Positions 43,895-53,632 of a stretch of DNA of 61,538 bases are shown one piece after another. The position numbers and the translations under genes are program-made. The notes beneath the pieces are model-generated. The model was not told the origin of the DNA. It searched no databases and saw only the letters and a program-made list of their open reading frames with translations. Numbering within the stretch: position 1 is the first letter of the stretch; each line of letters begins with the position of its first letter. This stretch comes from Pseudobutyrivibrio sp. OR37 (GTDB taxonomy: Bacteria; Bacillota; Clostridia; Lachnospirales; Lachnospiraceae), in the NCBI RefSeq assembly GCF_900113655.1, contig NZ_FOQF01000023.1:1-61538 (forward strand). Reading direction: 5' to 3'.

Positions 43895-45847
43895 ATGAAA
43901 TTTAAAGCAAATTCTTCAATACCAATAAGTGACATCAAAATTACAGACGAATTTTTTAACAAGTACAGAGACTTAGTTGGTGATGTAATCATTCCATATC
44001 AGTGGGATGTTTTAAATGACAGGTTAGAGGATGTTGAAACCAGTCATTGTATTGAGAATTTTAAAATAGCGGCAGGTCTATCAAACGGAAAATTTGAAGG
44101 AGCAGTTTTCCAAGATACGGACCTTGCAAAATGGTTAGAGGCTGTCGGATTTTATCTGGCAGCCTATGGCCGCAATGAGAAGCTGGAAGCTATGGCAGAC
44201 GAAGCTATAGATTTGATCGAAAAGGCGCAGCAGCCTGATGGATATCTGGATACCTATTTCATAATCAATGCGCCAGATAAAAAATGGAAGAATCTTTGTG
44301 AAGGCCATGAATTATATACAGCAGGCCATTTTATGGAAGCCGCAGTTGCTTATTATGAAGCTACAGGCAAAAGAAAGATAGTAGATGTAGTATGTCGCCT
44401 GGCAGATTTATTATGTAATGTTTTTGGTAAGGAAGATGGAAAATGTCACGGATATCCTGGACACCCAGAGGTGGAAGTTGGATTAGTAAAGCTATATAGA
44501 ACAACAGGCGAGAAGAAATATCTTGATTTGGCAAAGCATTTTATTGATATACGAGGCGTAGGGGAAAACTATTTTTTGCAGGAAGAAAAGCAACCTGATT
44601 TTGAGAGAATCTTCCCTGAATTTGCAAACTACGATCCAAGCTATAGCCAGTCCCATCTACCAGTCAGAGAGCAAAAGACTGCAGAAGGCCATGCTGTTAG
44701 AGCAGCATATCTGTATAGCGCAATGGCAGATGTAGCAGTAGAAACAGATGATAAGGAATTGTTAGATGCCTGCAAGGTGCTTTGGGATGATATGGTTCAC
44801 AGAAGAATGTATGTCACAGGAAGCATCGGATCATCTGGTTGGTTGGAAAGATTTACAACAGACTACGATTTACCAAATGATTGTAATTATTCTGAGTCAT
44901 GCGCATCCATCGCACTTGCCATGTTTGGAAAAAGGATGGGTGAAATCACAGGAGAAGCAGCATATTTTGATGAGGTAGAAAGAGCTCTATATAACACAGT
45001 TTTGTCGGGAATTGCTATGGATGGTAAGGGATTTTTCTATGTAAATCCTTTGGAAGTTTGGCCAGCTGCATGTATGGATCACACATCACGTCTTCATGTA
45101 AAAAGCGAGAGGCAAAAATGGTTTGGAGTAGCCTGCTGCCCACCTAATATAGCAAGGACACTAGCATCTTTGGGACAGTATATAGCATATACCTCTGAGA
45201 ATAAGATTTATTTGAATATGTATGTTTCATCTAGGATAAAGGCTGAAGTATCAGGTAAGGAGGTCAGGCTTGATATTAAAAGCGAAGTACCTTGGAATGG
45301 CAAAGTATCAGTTCATATAGAATCAGATAAACAAATGGAAGGAACCCTTGCACTTAGAATTCCTTATTATGCAAAGAATCCAAAAATCTGCGTTAGTGGG
45401 GCAGGACTTGATATGAAACAGGACAAAGGTTATATCAATGTGACCTTATCTGGCACGAGCATGGATATAAATTTTGAATTTGATATGAATGCAAGATTCA
45501 TCCGCTCTAATCCAAAGGTAAGAGCAGATGTTGGAAAGCTTGCAATCATGAAAGGACCATTAGTGTACTGCCTAGAGGAAATTGATAATGGGGACAACCT
45601 GGCATGCACCTTTGTATCTTCAAAAACTAAATTTGAGGAAGAGTTTGATAATAGCATTTTAGGAGGCACCACTAGAATCAGCTTTGATGGCTATCGCCTA
45701 AAGGAAGAAGGCTGGGATTCTAATACATTATATGGTGAGCTTGAAAATGAATTTGAGGAGGTGAGACTGACAGCGGTTCCTTATTGTTATTGGGGAAACA
45801 GAAAGAAGAATGAAGAAATGTTAGTTTGGATGAAGGAGAAGTTTTAA
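43895..45847 (+). CDS. beta-L-arabinofuranosidase, glycoside hydrolase family 127
   Basis: A 650-residue GH127 (former DUF1680) enzyme without signal peptide, so cytoplasmic. The (alpha/alpha)6 barrel includes QPDGYLDTYF, GHELYTAGHFMEAAVAYY and HLPVREQKTAEGHAVRA. The catalytic region has NYSESCASIALA (Glu334, Cys336) and ACCPPNIARTLASLG with Cys414-Cys415, matching the zinc-bound cysteine nucleophile region of Bifidobacterium HypBA1. It releases beta-L-arabinofuranose from imported oligosaccharides such as extensin-type arabinosides. It follows the permeases by nine bases. Confidence 0.92.
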   Translation: MKFKANSSIPISDIKITDEFFNKYRDLVGDVIIPYQWDVLNDRLEDVETSHCIENFKIAAGLSNGKFEGAVFQDTDLAKWLEAVGFYLAAYGRNEKLEAMADEAIDLIEKAQQPDGYLDTYFIINAPDKKWKNLCEGHELYTAGHFMEAAVAYYEATGKRKIVDVVCRLADLLCNVFGKEDGKCHGYPGHPEVEVGLVKLYRTTGEKKYLDLAKHFIDIRGVGENYFLQEEKQPDFERIFPEFANYDPSYSQSHLPVREQKTAEGHAVRAAYLYSAMADVAVETDDKELLDACKVLWDDMVHRRMYVTGSIGSSGWLERFTTDYDLPNDCNYSESCASIALAMFGKRMGEITGEAAYFDEVERALYNTVLSGIAMDGKGFFYVNPLEVWPAACMDHTSRLHVKSERQKWFGVACCPPNIARTLASLGQYIAYTSENKIYLNMYVSSRIKAEVSGKEVRLDIKSEVPWNGKVSVHIESDKQMEGTLALRIPYYAKNPKICVSGAGLDMKQDKGYINVTLSGTSMDINFEFDMNARFIRSNPKVRADVGKLAIMKGPLVYCLEEIDNGDNLACTFVSSKTKFEEEFDNSILGGTTRISFDGYRLKEEGWDSNTLYGELENEFEEVRLTAVPYCYWGNRKKNEEMLVWMKEKF

Positions 45848-45877
45848 TGTAGTAGAAAGGAGAATTAAGGGGGACAA

Positions 45878-48800
45878 ATGTCAAACACGAGAATGAAGAA
45901 GAAGGTTCTGTCGCTTGCACTGGCTACAATTACAGCATTTACAGCTTTGCCAGGTAGTATGGGGACAATTGATGTGTTGGCTAAGGAAGACAAGGGATCA
46001 AGCCAAACAAAGACCACAGAGGAAGCTGATGGAAGCTATACATTATCCAATGATTATTTCTCTGTAAACATAGGTAAATACGGCCAAATTAGAAAGCTGT
46101 ATATAGTGGGGGATAAATATCCTACAAACTATGTGATGAACGAAGAAAACGCTCCAGCACAGGGGGCTAGCAGCACCCACCAATGGATGGGAGAGCTGAT
46201 GCTTGCAACTAAATTTGCTGATGGTGCATATACGGAAGGATACACAAGCCAGTCCGACTCGGATAGAACCATCGAACTTAAAGATAACAAGGTAATAGTT
46301 ACATACGGCGGGAATGCAACTGAAGCCAAAGGAATAAAAGGTTATCAGGTTAAGGAAACCTATACTCTTGTTAATGACAGGATAAAGTGGGACATCGAAA
46401 TAGAAAATAAAAGTGAAGATGTCCTTACCGTAGGGGATTTAGGACTTCCTATTACGTTTAATGAGTATTGGTCAGGTGGAGATGAAATCTACGAGACAAG
46501 AGTTGTAGACCATAGCTTTGTGGGAAAGAATTCTTCATACATATATGCGACTCGTCCTAGTGGGCAGGGGCAGTATGTATTACTTACTCCAGATGATGCA
46601 ACTGATGCCAGCTTTGAGTATCAGGACCATTGGCGTGTTGAGGAAAGAAGCGCCAATGAAAAATCCTGGTGTCAGGACCAGGATGGATGGGCAAGTGGTC
46701 TGAATGTTTTCTATATCCATTCAGATGCCATTAAGAAGACAAATCGAGGATATCTGGATAATACTACATTAAAGCTGAAGAAGGGTGAGTCTAAAAAGTA
46801 TTCTTTCGATTTTAGTCCTGTTGATAATGAAGACGATATGAAGTCTACCCTTTATGAAGAGGGAATTATAGATGCGGTGGCTGTTCCTGGTATGACATTT
46901 GCTAAGAACATGCCAGCAAAAATGTATCTTCATACAAAGTATGATGCTAAGGATTTGAAGGTAAGTATTAAATGTCCTCATGAGTTGAATCTATTTGAGG
47001 ACAATAAGAATAGTGTCAGCAATAATCTTCCATGCGAAAAAAGCGAAGCTGGTACTTATGCAAAATACGAATCCACAAAACTTATAGACGGCGAACAATA
47101 TCATATATACGATATTGCCTTTGATGATTTAGGACAAAACGATGTAGTGGTTTCCTATGACAATGGTACAAAGGAAACAGAGCTACAATTCTACATTATG
47201 GATGATGTCAGCAAAGCATTGAATACTCATTCGCAGTTCATGGTAGATAATACCCAGTGGGATGCTGAAGGCGAGCTATATGATAAGGTTTTTGATGATT
47301 GGATGATGGATACCAAATCAAAGCGCGGTGTTTTCAATGGCTATTGGGGTTGGGGCGATGATTGGGGATTGACCCACGGTGAATATATTGCTGAAAAGAA
47401 TGTTTACATCCCAGTAGAAAGGGAAATAACTGCTATTGATGAGTATTTGGACACTGCAATATGGCATGGACTTATGCAGGAGCATCAAGAGGATTATCTT
47501 ATACATGACTTCCAGATGAAGGAGCCAAATGATACACCTACATACCGTGGCTATGCATATCCTCACATCTACAACACCTACTATTCAATGTACAAGATTG
47601 CTAGTAAATATCCTAATATTGTAGATTACATCGAGGATAAGGATACTTATCTATTGAGAGCCTATAACATAATGAAGGCTCTGTATTCAGACGGGGTATA
47701 TTATAACTGGTCAACAGGTGTAATGGGCGAGCTAACTACTCCTGACATTATCGCCTCTTTAAAGGCAGAAGGATATACCGATGAGGCTGCTGAGATTGAA
47801 GATATTATGGCAAGAAAGTATAAGAATTTCTCTAGCACCAAGTATCCTTATGGCTCAGAGTATTCTTATGATAATACAGGTGAGGAAGCTGTATATACTC
47901 TTGCTAAGCTAAATCTTGGAAGTGATGAAGCTAATGCCCTAAGCATGATGCAAAAGATTGATTTGAAAACAAGGGCATGTAGAGGACTTCAGCCTGTATG
48001 GTATCACTACGCTAATCCTACCACTATCTGTGGCGAAAGCTGGTGGAACTTCCAGTATACAGCTGCTCTTGCCGGATACTGCATGGATGATTATTTGCGA
48101 CTTGAAAACAATGGATTAAATTCTATTGAATCGGCTGAAGCAGAGAGGGTTAATTACGCAGCAAAGCTGGCAAACCTTACATGCATCAATTCAGGTCAGA
48201 TAGATGCTGACCCAGAAAATATAGGTACCGTAGCCTGGACTTATCAAAGTGAAATGGGAAATCTAGGTGGACAGGGAACTGGCGGTGGAAAGATTCACAA
48301 TGGCTGGAGACAGATGGCTGGCGAGGCAGATTTGGGTCTCTTTGGAGCGCTTCAGATTCTATCTGCAGATGTTGCTACAGATCCAGTATTTGGTTTATTT
48401 GGATATGGCTGTAATGTAACAGATAATGGTGAAAGCTATTCAATAGAGCCACTTGATGGATTGAATACTAGATTAAATCTAATCGATGATGGTTGTTATG
48501 TAGAGCTTGATAGAGACAGATACGTAAATGCGATAATTGCCAAAGATTGCAGTGATGTAAAGCTTACTGTAACAAATTTAGAAAGAACAGAGCATAACAC
48601 AGATATCGACTTAACAGGATTAGCAGATGGTTGCTACACCATTCTTGTCGATGGTAAAGAGCGCGGAACCTTTAAGGCAACAAAGAATGAGACAGTGACA
48701 GTATCTGTTCCACTGGGCAAAAAGGATACATCTGTAGTTGAGTTCAAGATTGGTGCAGCTGCCAAAAATACAGCTCCTATTGTAGATGCAGGTAAGGATA

Positions 48801-51800
48801 TTGAAACATATCTTCCAGAAGTAGATGGTATAGATGAGGCTACAATAGTCATTGACTTCAATCTTTCTGCAAATCAGGAGAATGGAACAAGACTTATCGA
48901 ATTTGGTGATTTAGATGAAAACTACTTGTATGTGAACTTCAAAGGAAATAATCAGTTAAGCATCGCTGCTACTGACATGAAGTCAAAGAAGCTGAAAACA
49001 GTGGATACCGTATATGCGATATCCCCAGAATATGATAAGAAGCTTGTACTGACAAATGATAAGGGCGAGATTGTTGTTTATCTTGATGGAGACAAAATAG
49101 CTACATTGGATTCTGGATTCGTATTTTCGAAGATGGGAGATGCTCAGAGAAATTACCTGGGACGTTCACACGAGGAATCTATTAGCTTCTTAAATGGCAA
49201 AATCAAAGGCTTTAGCATGTATTCAAAAGCATTTGATGAAGAAGAGGTTTCAAAGCTTTTTGGAGATTTGAAGGATAGAGAAATAGTATCTATAAAGGAT
49301 GCAGCAGTTGTAACCAAGATAAACGAAGCACCTAAGCTTCCAAAAGAAGTTAGCGCCCTGTATTCAGATGGCGTATACAGAAATGTGGAAGTGAAATGGG
49401 ATGAAGTATCTGCAGAATCTTATGGTGCTAAGGGCGTGTTTACTGTAGAAGGTTCAGTAGATAAATCTACAGTTAAGGCCAAAGCTAATGTTGTTGTAGT
49501 TGATGGAAAAGAGGTAAATCTTGCAGCGTATGCAACACCTAGCGCTATCGTAAACACTCCACAGGATTTAGGTGGTGTAGCTGGTTTAAATGATGGTTAT
49601 GACCCATCAGCTTCAAATGATACTTCCCATGGAGTATGGCACAACTGGTTAGGAGGCGCTCAGGGCGCACCAGCATGGGTAATGTACACTTGGGATGATG
49701 AGGTTATTATTACTGGCCAGGATGCATACTATTTCAAGGATAATGGAGGAAACTTCTCACCTGCAGCTGTAAAGCTGGAGTATCTTGAGGGTGATGAGTG
49801 GAAGGAATGCGACATAGTAGAAGGTCTTGGAACAGAACTTGATAAATACAACACTACAACTATCAAACCTATTCAAACAACAGCACTTAGAATGACTCTT
49901 AATCCTAAGACTTTAGGCTGTGGTGTAATTGAGTGGAAAGTATATGGATTTAAAGAAGGTGCTGTGGATAAGTCAGCATTGAACAGTGCTATTTCAAGAG
50001 CTGAAAAGATTGATCCATTCTTTGTCAAAGCTGGATATTCAAATATGAAGTCTATTTTGGCAGAGGCTAAGGAATTGGTTACAAAGATGGGTGTGTCTCA
50101 AAAAGAATTAGATGAGATGACTGATAGACTTAATAATGCAGTTAGTTCCCTTGATATGGATACCAACCTGGCATTAGGTGCAGCAGTTTCAACAAGCTAT
50201 GTTTCTAGCTGGGAAACATTAGGAGCAGTAAATGATGGAGTGTCATCATCAGCATCCATGGAAAAGCCTGCAACTGGTGCTTATGGTTCATGGGGCAACA
50301 CATCAGAATATGAGACCATTACATACACCTGGGATAAAAAGATAAGCATTAGCAAATCGGCTATTTACTTCTGGAAGGATAATGATTCTGAGGAAGTAGT
50401 GGGAATTCAATTCCCTAAGAATTACACCATTAGTTACAAGGACGGTGATGATTGGAAAGAAGTAAAGGATGCATCAGGCTATGGTCTTGAAGCTGATAAA
50501 TATAATGTTACATCCTTCAAGCCTGTTATGACTGATGGATTAAGGATTCAGTTAAATAAGAAGGAAGCTAATAACTCTGGTGTAGGTGTAATTGAATGGG
50601 CAGTTCTAGGTGGTGAGCCAGTGGAAGAAGAGCTTGAAGAGCTAGAAAAGGAAGATGTGGAAAAACTGCTAGAAAAGGATGTGGAGTCAGAAGAAAAGAA
50701 AGAAGAGAAGGAGTCTGATAGCGAAGAATCTGTTGAATTACCTGATGAAGAAGCTACTGAAAAAGATGCTGAAACAACAGGGGAAAACACAGATGAAGTT
50801 GAATCTGTCACAGCAGAGGATTCTAAGCTGAAAGTTACAACAGATGAAGTAGTGCCAGAGGAAAAGCTGACAGAATTAGAAGAAGCTACAGGAACAACCT
50901 TACTTTTAGGAGCTGTTGCAACTACAAGACTAAGAGCATCAGCTATTGACGATGGATATCCTAATTCTTCATTGGATTATAAGTGGACAGTAAAGAGCAA
51001 GCCAAACAATGCAGCGGTAGCTATAGACAAGGCTAATCAGGCAATCACTGATGTAAGCTTTAATCAAGCTGGTAACTATGTACTTACACTTACAGTCTCA
51101 GATGGAGAACTTTCATCATCTGATGATATCAAGATTAAGGTTGCAAAAGGTGATAAGCTACCTGAAAAGCTTTGCGAATATGATTTCACTGAAAAGTCAT
51201 TAGACAAGAAAGCTAGATTAGTTAAGGATATCAATGATACTGGATATGATTCAAGCTATAGCTACAATCCAAATCCTGTATTCGCAACAGAGGATGGAGC
51301 AAGCTTTGTTAACATGACTGGAGGCTTCTGCGGATATGTTAAGCTTACAGACGAATTAACAAAGGGCAAGGTAAAAGAAGCCAAAACAAAGGAGCCTATC
51401 ATTAATCCTGTCAATCCTTTCAAGCCATCACAAGGTGGAAGCACAGGTACCACACCAGTTAATCATGAGGTAAACAAAGCTGTAAGCCCAGCAAAGGACA
51501 TCACAGTAATTGATACTCCTAAGGTGCCTGCTGCTGGAAATGTAGCAGTAAATAAAAAGTCAGGTGCTGGAAATAACAAGAAGGCAAAAGCTGATGATAG
51601 TGTAGAGGTGGATGAAAATGCTAATGATACTTCTGTAGAAGAGAATAATGTAAATAGAGAAACAAAAGAAGATATCTCACAAAGTGAGGAAAACATATCT
51701 GATGAAGAAACACCTACTACAGGCGAGAAAAAAGATAGTAATGCAATTCTGATATTAATATTCGTTGTACTGGCACTAATTCTTGTAAGTGGCGGATATG

Positions 51801-51838
51801 CAATATTCGCAAAGACATTGAAAAAGGGCAATAAGTAA
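45878..51838 (+). CDS. giant surface protein with DUF5695, LamG and F5/8-type modules (cluster II)
   Basis: A 1986-residue protein. Order: signal peptide (1-36); DUF5695 domain (about 45-900, beginning YTLSNDYFSVNIGKYGQIRK), probably an (alpha/alpha)6-type carbohydrate-active region; LamG-like (970-1130); Ig-like Big_4 type (1130-1210); F5/8-type C module (1210-1365); FIVAR-like helical spacer (1365-1430); second F5/8-type module (1430-1585); acidic stretch (1585-1650); PKD/Ig-like (1665-1765); a LamG start that breaks off (1770-1830); linker; TPTTG, hydrophobic helix and KKGNK tail. TPTTG resembles a sorting signal without its leading Leu. It likely acts on the plant glycan imported by cluster II; the reaction is unknown. 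Confidence 0.8.
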   Translation: MSNTRMKKKVLSLALATITAFTALPGSMGTIDVLAKEDKGSSQTKTTEEADGSYTLSNDYFSVNIGKYGQIRKLYIVGDKYPTNYVMNEENAPAQGASSTHQWMGELMLATKFADGAYTEGYTSQSDSDRTIELKDNKVIVTYGGNATEAKGIKGYQVKETYTLVNDRIKWDIEIENKSEDVLTVGDLGLPITFNEYWSGGDEIYETRVVDHSFVGKNSSYIYATRPSGQGQYVLLTPDDATDASFEYQDHWRVEERSANEKSWCQDQDGWASGLNVFYIHSDAIKKTNRGYLDNTTLKLKKGESKKYSFDFSPVDNEDDMKSTLYEEGIIDAVAVPGMTFAKNMPAKMYLHTKYDAKDLKVSIKCPHELNLFEDNKNSVSNNLPCEKSEAGTYAKYESTKLIDGEQYHIYDIAFDDLGQNDVVVSYDNGTKETELQFYIMDDVSKALNTHSQFMVDNTQWDAEGELYDKVFDDWMMDTKSKRGVFNGYWGWGDDWGLTHGEYIAEKNVYIPVEREITAIDEYLDTAIWHGLMQEHQEDYLIHDFQMKEPNDTPTYRGYAYPHIYNTYYSMYKIASKYPNIVDYIEDKDTYLLRAYNIMKALYSDGVYYNWSTGVMGELTTPDIIASLKAEGYTDEAAEIEDIMARKYKNFSSTKYPYGSEYSYDNTGEEAVYTLAKLNLGSDEANALSMMQKIDLKTRACRGLQPVWYHYANPTTICGESWWNFQYTAALAGYCMDDYLRLENNGLNSIESAEAERVNYAAKLANLTCINSGQIDADPENIGTVAWTYQSEMGNLGGQGTGGGKIHNGWRQMAGEADLGLFGALQILSADVATDPVFGLFGYGCNVTDNGESYSIEPLDGLNTRLNLIDDGCYVELDRDRYVNAIIAKDCSDVKLTVTNLERTEHNTDIDLTGLADGCYTILVDGKERGTFKATKNETVTVSVPLGKKDTSVVEFKIGAAAKNTAPIVDAGKDIETYLPEVDGIDEATIVIDFNLSANQENGTRLIEFGDLDENYLYVNFKGNNQLSIAATDMKSKKLKTVDTVYAISPEYDKKLVLTNDKGEIVVYLDGDKIATLDSGFVFSKMGDAQRNYLGRSHEESISFLNGKIKGFSMYSKAFDEEEVSKLFGDLKDREIVSIKDAAVVTKINEAPKLPKEVSALYSDGVYRNVEVKWDEVSAESYGAKGVFTVEGSVDKSTVKAKANVVVVDGKEVNLAAYATPSAIVNTPQDLGGVAGLNDGYDPSASNDTSHGVWHNWLGGAQGAPAWVMYTWDDEVIITGQDAYYFKDNGGNFSPAAVKLEYLEGDEWKECDIVEGLGTELDKYNTTTIKPIQTTALRMTLNPKTLGCGVIEWKVYGFKEGAVDKSALNSAISRAEKIDPFFVKAGYSNMKSILAEAKELVTKMGVSQKELDEMTDRLNNAVSSLDMDTNLALGAAVSTSYVSSWETLGAVNDGVSSSASMEKPATGAYGSWGNTSEYETITYTWDKKISISKSAIYFWKDNDSEEVVGIQFPKNYTISYKDGDDWKEVKDASGYGLEADKYNVTSFKPVMTDGLRIQLNKKEANNSGVGVIEWAVLGGEPVEEELEELEKEDVEKLLEKDVESEEKKEEKESDSEESVELPDEEATEKDAETTGENTDEVESVTAEDSKLKVTTDEVVPEEKLTELEEATGTTLLLGAVATTRLRASAIDDGYPNSSLDYKWTVKSKPNNAAVAIDKANQAITDVSFNQAGNYVLTLTVSDGELSSSDDIKIKVAKGDKLPEKLCEYDFTEKSLDKKARLVKDINDTGYDSSYSYNPNPVFATEDGASFVNMTGGFCGYVKLTDELTKGKVKEAKTKEPIINPVNPFKPSQGGSTGTTPVNHEVNKAVSPAKDITVIDTPKVPAAGNVAVNKKSGAGNNKKAKADDSVEVDENANDTSVEENNVNRETKEDISQSEENISDEETPTTGEKKDSNAILILIFVVLALILVSGGYAIFAKTLKKGNK

Positions 51839-51843
51839 TATAG

Positions 51844-51880
51844 AAAGACCTATTTGGGATAAATGCCAAATAGGTCTTTT
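51844..51880 (+). terminator. rho-independent terminator ending cluster II
   Basis: AAAGACCTATTTGG (51844-51857), 8-base loop, CCAAATAGGTCTTT (51866-51879), then T residues. Confidence 0.9.
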
Positions 51881-51901
51881 CTTAACTAAGTGTTGACACT
51901 A

Positions 51902-51935
51902 CACTTGTTAATGCAAGTGGAAGATTAGATATAAT
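51902..51935 (+). promoter_or_regulatory. promoter with palindrome before the DUF4869 pair
   Basis: CACTTG (51902-51907) and CAAGTG (51914-51919) form an inverted repeat over the likely -35 region (TTGTTA at 51905-51910, 19 bases from TATAAT at 51930-51935). TTGACA at 51893-51898 is too far from that -10 box. Confidence 0.45.
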
Positions 51936-52014
51936 TAAAAGGTAGGATTTATTGATTTTAGCATCAAACTAAAATAAACTATAAGACAGTAAAGACGTAA
52001 TAAAGAGGTGCTGT

Positions 52015-52464
52015 ATGCTGAAAATATTTTATGGAACAGTGGAAGAAAATCTTTATGGGCCAGCTTGGTTTAATAATAACTATGAACAAGAATGGTTCGA
52101 AGATACATTTGTGCAGGATATGGTAAGAGACGTTGATAAAACAACCTATAAAGAGGGGGAAGTTTTCGAAAGCAGTGTTTTAGGGGCTATCCCGCCAGAA
52201 AAACTATCTGGTGGAGTTAAAACACTTATTTCAATATATAAGAATCCAACTCTTGTTTTCGATGCAACTAGTTGTGGAGATAATTGTGCAATATGGCTTC
52301 AAAAAATTGGTCAAAAAGAAGATATTACAGTTACCTTACGCTATGCTATGAGATTTGAAGAAATAAATGATTTTGAAATATGCCTGTTGAATACAAATAG
52401 CATATATAAAGATAAAAAAGAATTTACTCTTGCAGCATTAACTGTTATAGATGAGGTCTTATAA
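52015..52464 (+). CDS. DUF4869-domain protein
   Basis: A 149-residue soluble protein. The pattern of DUF4869 is clear: LKIFYGTVEENLYGPAWFNN at the start, VLGAIPPEKLSGGVKTLIS in the middle and DATSCGDNCAIWLQKI after it. Function is unknown. AAGAGGTG precedes the ATG. Its stop overlaps the P-loop protein gene by one base (TAATG), so the two are probably made together in fixed ratio. Local codon use is more AT-rich than in the sugar clusters, hinting at a different origin. Confidence 0.8.
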   Translation: MLKIFYGTVEENLYGPAWFNNNYEQEWFEDTFVQDMVRDVDKTTYKEGEVFESSVLGAIPPEKLSGGVKTLISIYKNPTLVFDATSCGDNCAIWLQKIGQKEDITVTLRYAMRFEEINDFEICLLNTNSIYKDKKEFTLAALTVIDEVL

Positions 52465-53429
52465 TGATAGGAAGTCACCATATTATAGTAGAGACTAAAA
52501 AAATAAAATATGAGTTTGAAATCAAAAGGAATATTACGGTAATCCGTGGTGATAGTGCAACAGGAAAAACCACGTTGATTGATTTGCTTAGTCAATTTGC
52601 TAGATTCCAGGGGAGAACAGGTGTCAAAGTAGAGTCAGATGTTCCTTGTGTGGTATATGCTGATGGGTTAATTAGCTGGCAGGAAGCAATTAAATCTGTC
52701 TCAGACTCAATTATCTTCATTGACGAGGACTATGATTTTATTAAAACGAAGGAGTTTGCCAGTGTAATAAAAAATACATCAAACTATTATGTGCTGATAA
52801 CCCGTGATTATCTTAAATGTCTGCCATATAGCGTAAACGAAGTTTATGGTATAAGAAATTCTGGTAAGTACAATTTCCCGCAACGTGTATATAATGAATT
52901 TTATCCTTTGTATGATGATGTTGAAAATAAAAAAATATCGGCAAAGTGTTTAATAGTTGAAGATAGTAAATCAGGCTACCAGTTTTATTCAGTAGCGGTT
53001 CCCGACATTTCTTGCATAAGCGCAGATGGAAATTCGAATATTTATAAAAAATTATTGTCACTAGATACTAAAGATGGTTGTTATGTTATAGCTGATGGAG
53101 CTGCGTTTGGCGCTTTTATAGATAAAATCCTTCAGCTTAGAGATATGGGATATAAAATAGGATTGATTTTACCAGAATCCTTCGAGTGGTTTATCTTGAA
53201 ATCAAAAGTAGTAGATATTAATGATTTGCAAAAAATATTGGAAACACCAGAAGATTATATTGATTCTAGAATATATTTTAGTTGGGAGAGATTTTTTACA
53301 GAACTGCTGGAAAAAGGGACAAGCGGATCTATAGCGGAATACCATAAGGATGAGCTGTCTCAGTATTATTTAGAAGGAAAGAACAGGGAAGCAATCCTTA
53401 ATACAGTAAAGCTTTTTTTGGAGGAATAA
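52464..53429 (+). CDS. P-loop NTPase partner of DUF4869
   Basis: A 321-residue protein with a Walker A motif GDSATGKTTL (residues 29-38) after a short beta-rich start, and a Walker B-like IIFIDED (83-89). The C-terminal two thirds (from about residue 150) have no motif I know, but end in a helical segment. The short N-terminal NTPase resembles an ABC/AAA-type ATP-binding core lacking a signature motif. Role unknown; a pair of a small DUF and an NTPase in AT-rich DNA could be a defence or regulatory module, which is speculation. Confidence 0.75.
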   Translation: MIGSHHIIVETKKIKYEFEIKRNITVIRGDSATGKTTLIDLLSQFARFQGRTGVKVESDVPCVVYADGLISWQEAIKSVSDSIIFIDEDYDFIKTKEFASVIKNTSNYYVLITRDYLKCLPYSVNEVYGIRNSGKYNFPQRVYNEFYPLYDDVENKKISAKCLIVEDSKSGYQFYSVAVPDISCISADGNSNIYKKLLSLDTKDGCYVIADGAAFGAFIDKILQLRDMGYKIGLILPESFEWFILKSKVVDINDLQKILETPEDYIDSRIYFSWERFFTELLEKGTSGSIAEYHKDELSQYYLEGKNREAILNTVKLFLEE

Positions 53430-53461
53430 ATTTATTTTATAGCAAAAACTGTTTTTAGCTA

Positions 53462-53490
53462 TTGCATTATATGGTGGCTAATCTTATACT
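53462..53490 (+). promoter_or_regulatory. predicted promoter of folT-folC
   Basis: TTGCAT (53462-53467), 17 bases, TATACT (53485-53490), about 30 bases before the riboswitch. Confidence 0.6.
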
Positions 53491-53517
53491 GTAGGCGAAA
53501 CAAAAAACAAGACAAAT

Positions 53518-53616
53518 GCAGAGTAGAATTTAAAGCGTTAAGTGCCGTTTGCACAGGGAGTTGGCAGATGGACGAAGGAGGTTACCGCGGTTTTAAATTC
53601 GCATCCCGCTGCTACA
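53518..53616 (+). ncRNA. tetrahydrofolate (THF) riboswitch aptamer
   Basis: The sequence has the conserved THF riboswitch elements in order: GAGTAGA, GCGTTAAGTG, GGGAGTTGGCAGATGGACGAA, split as GGGA and ACGAA around a hairpin, then CCGCGG and TTCGCATCCCGCTGCTAC. Stems: GTAG (53523-53526) with CTAC (53612-53615), and AATTTAAA (53527-53534) with TTTAAATT (53592-53599). It lies directly before a folate transporter gene, as is typical for folT-associated copies. Confidence 0.92.
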
Positions 53617-53632
53617 TAGTAAGGTAAGCTAT

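Noticed and set aside
50548-50811. Second serine-rich minus-strand open frame
   Set aside because: Same cause: it is antisense to the acidic stretch of the DUF5695 protein.
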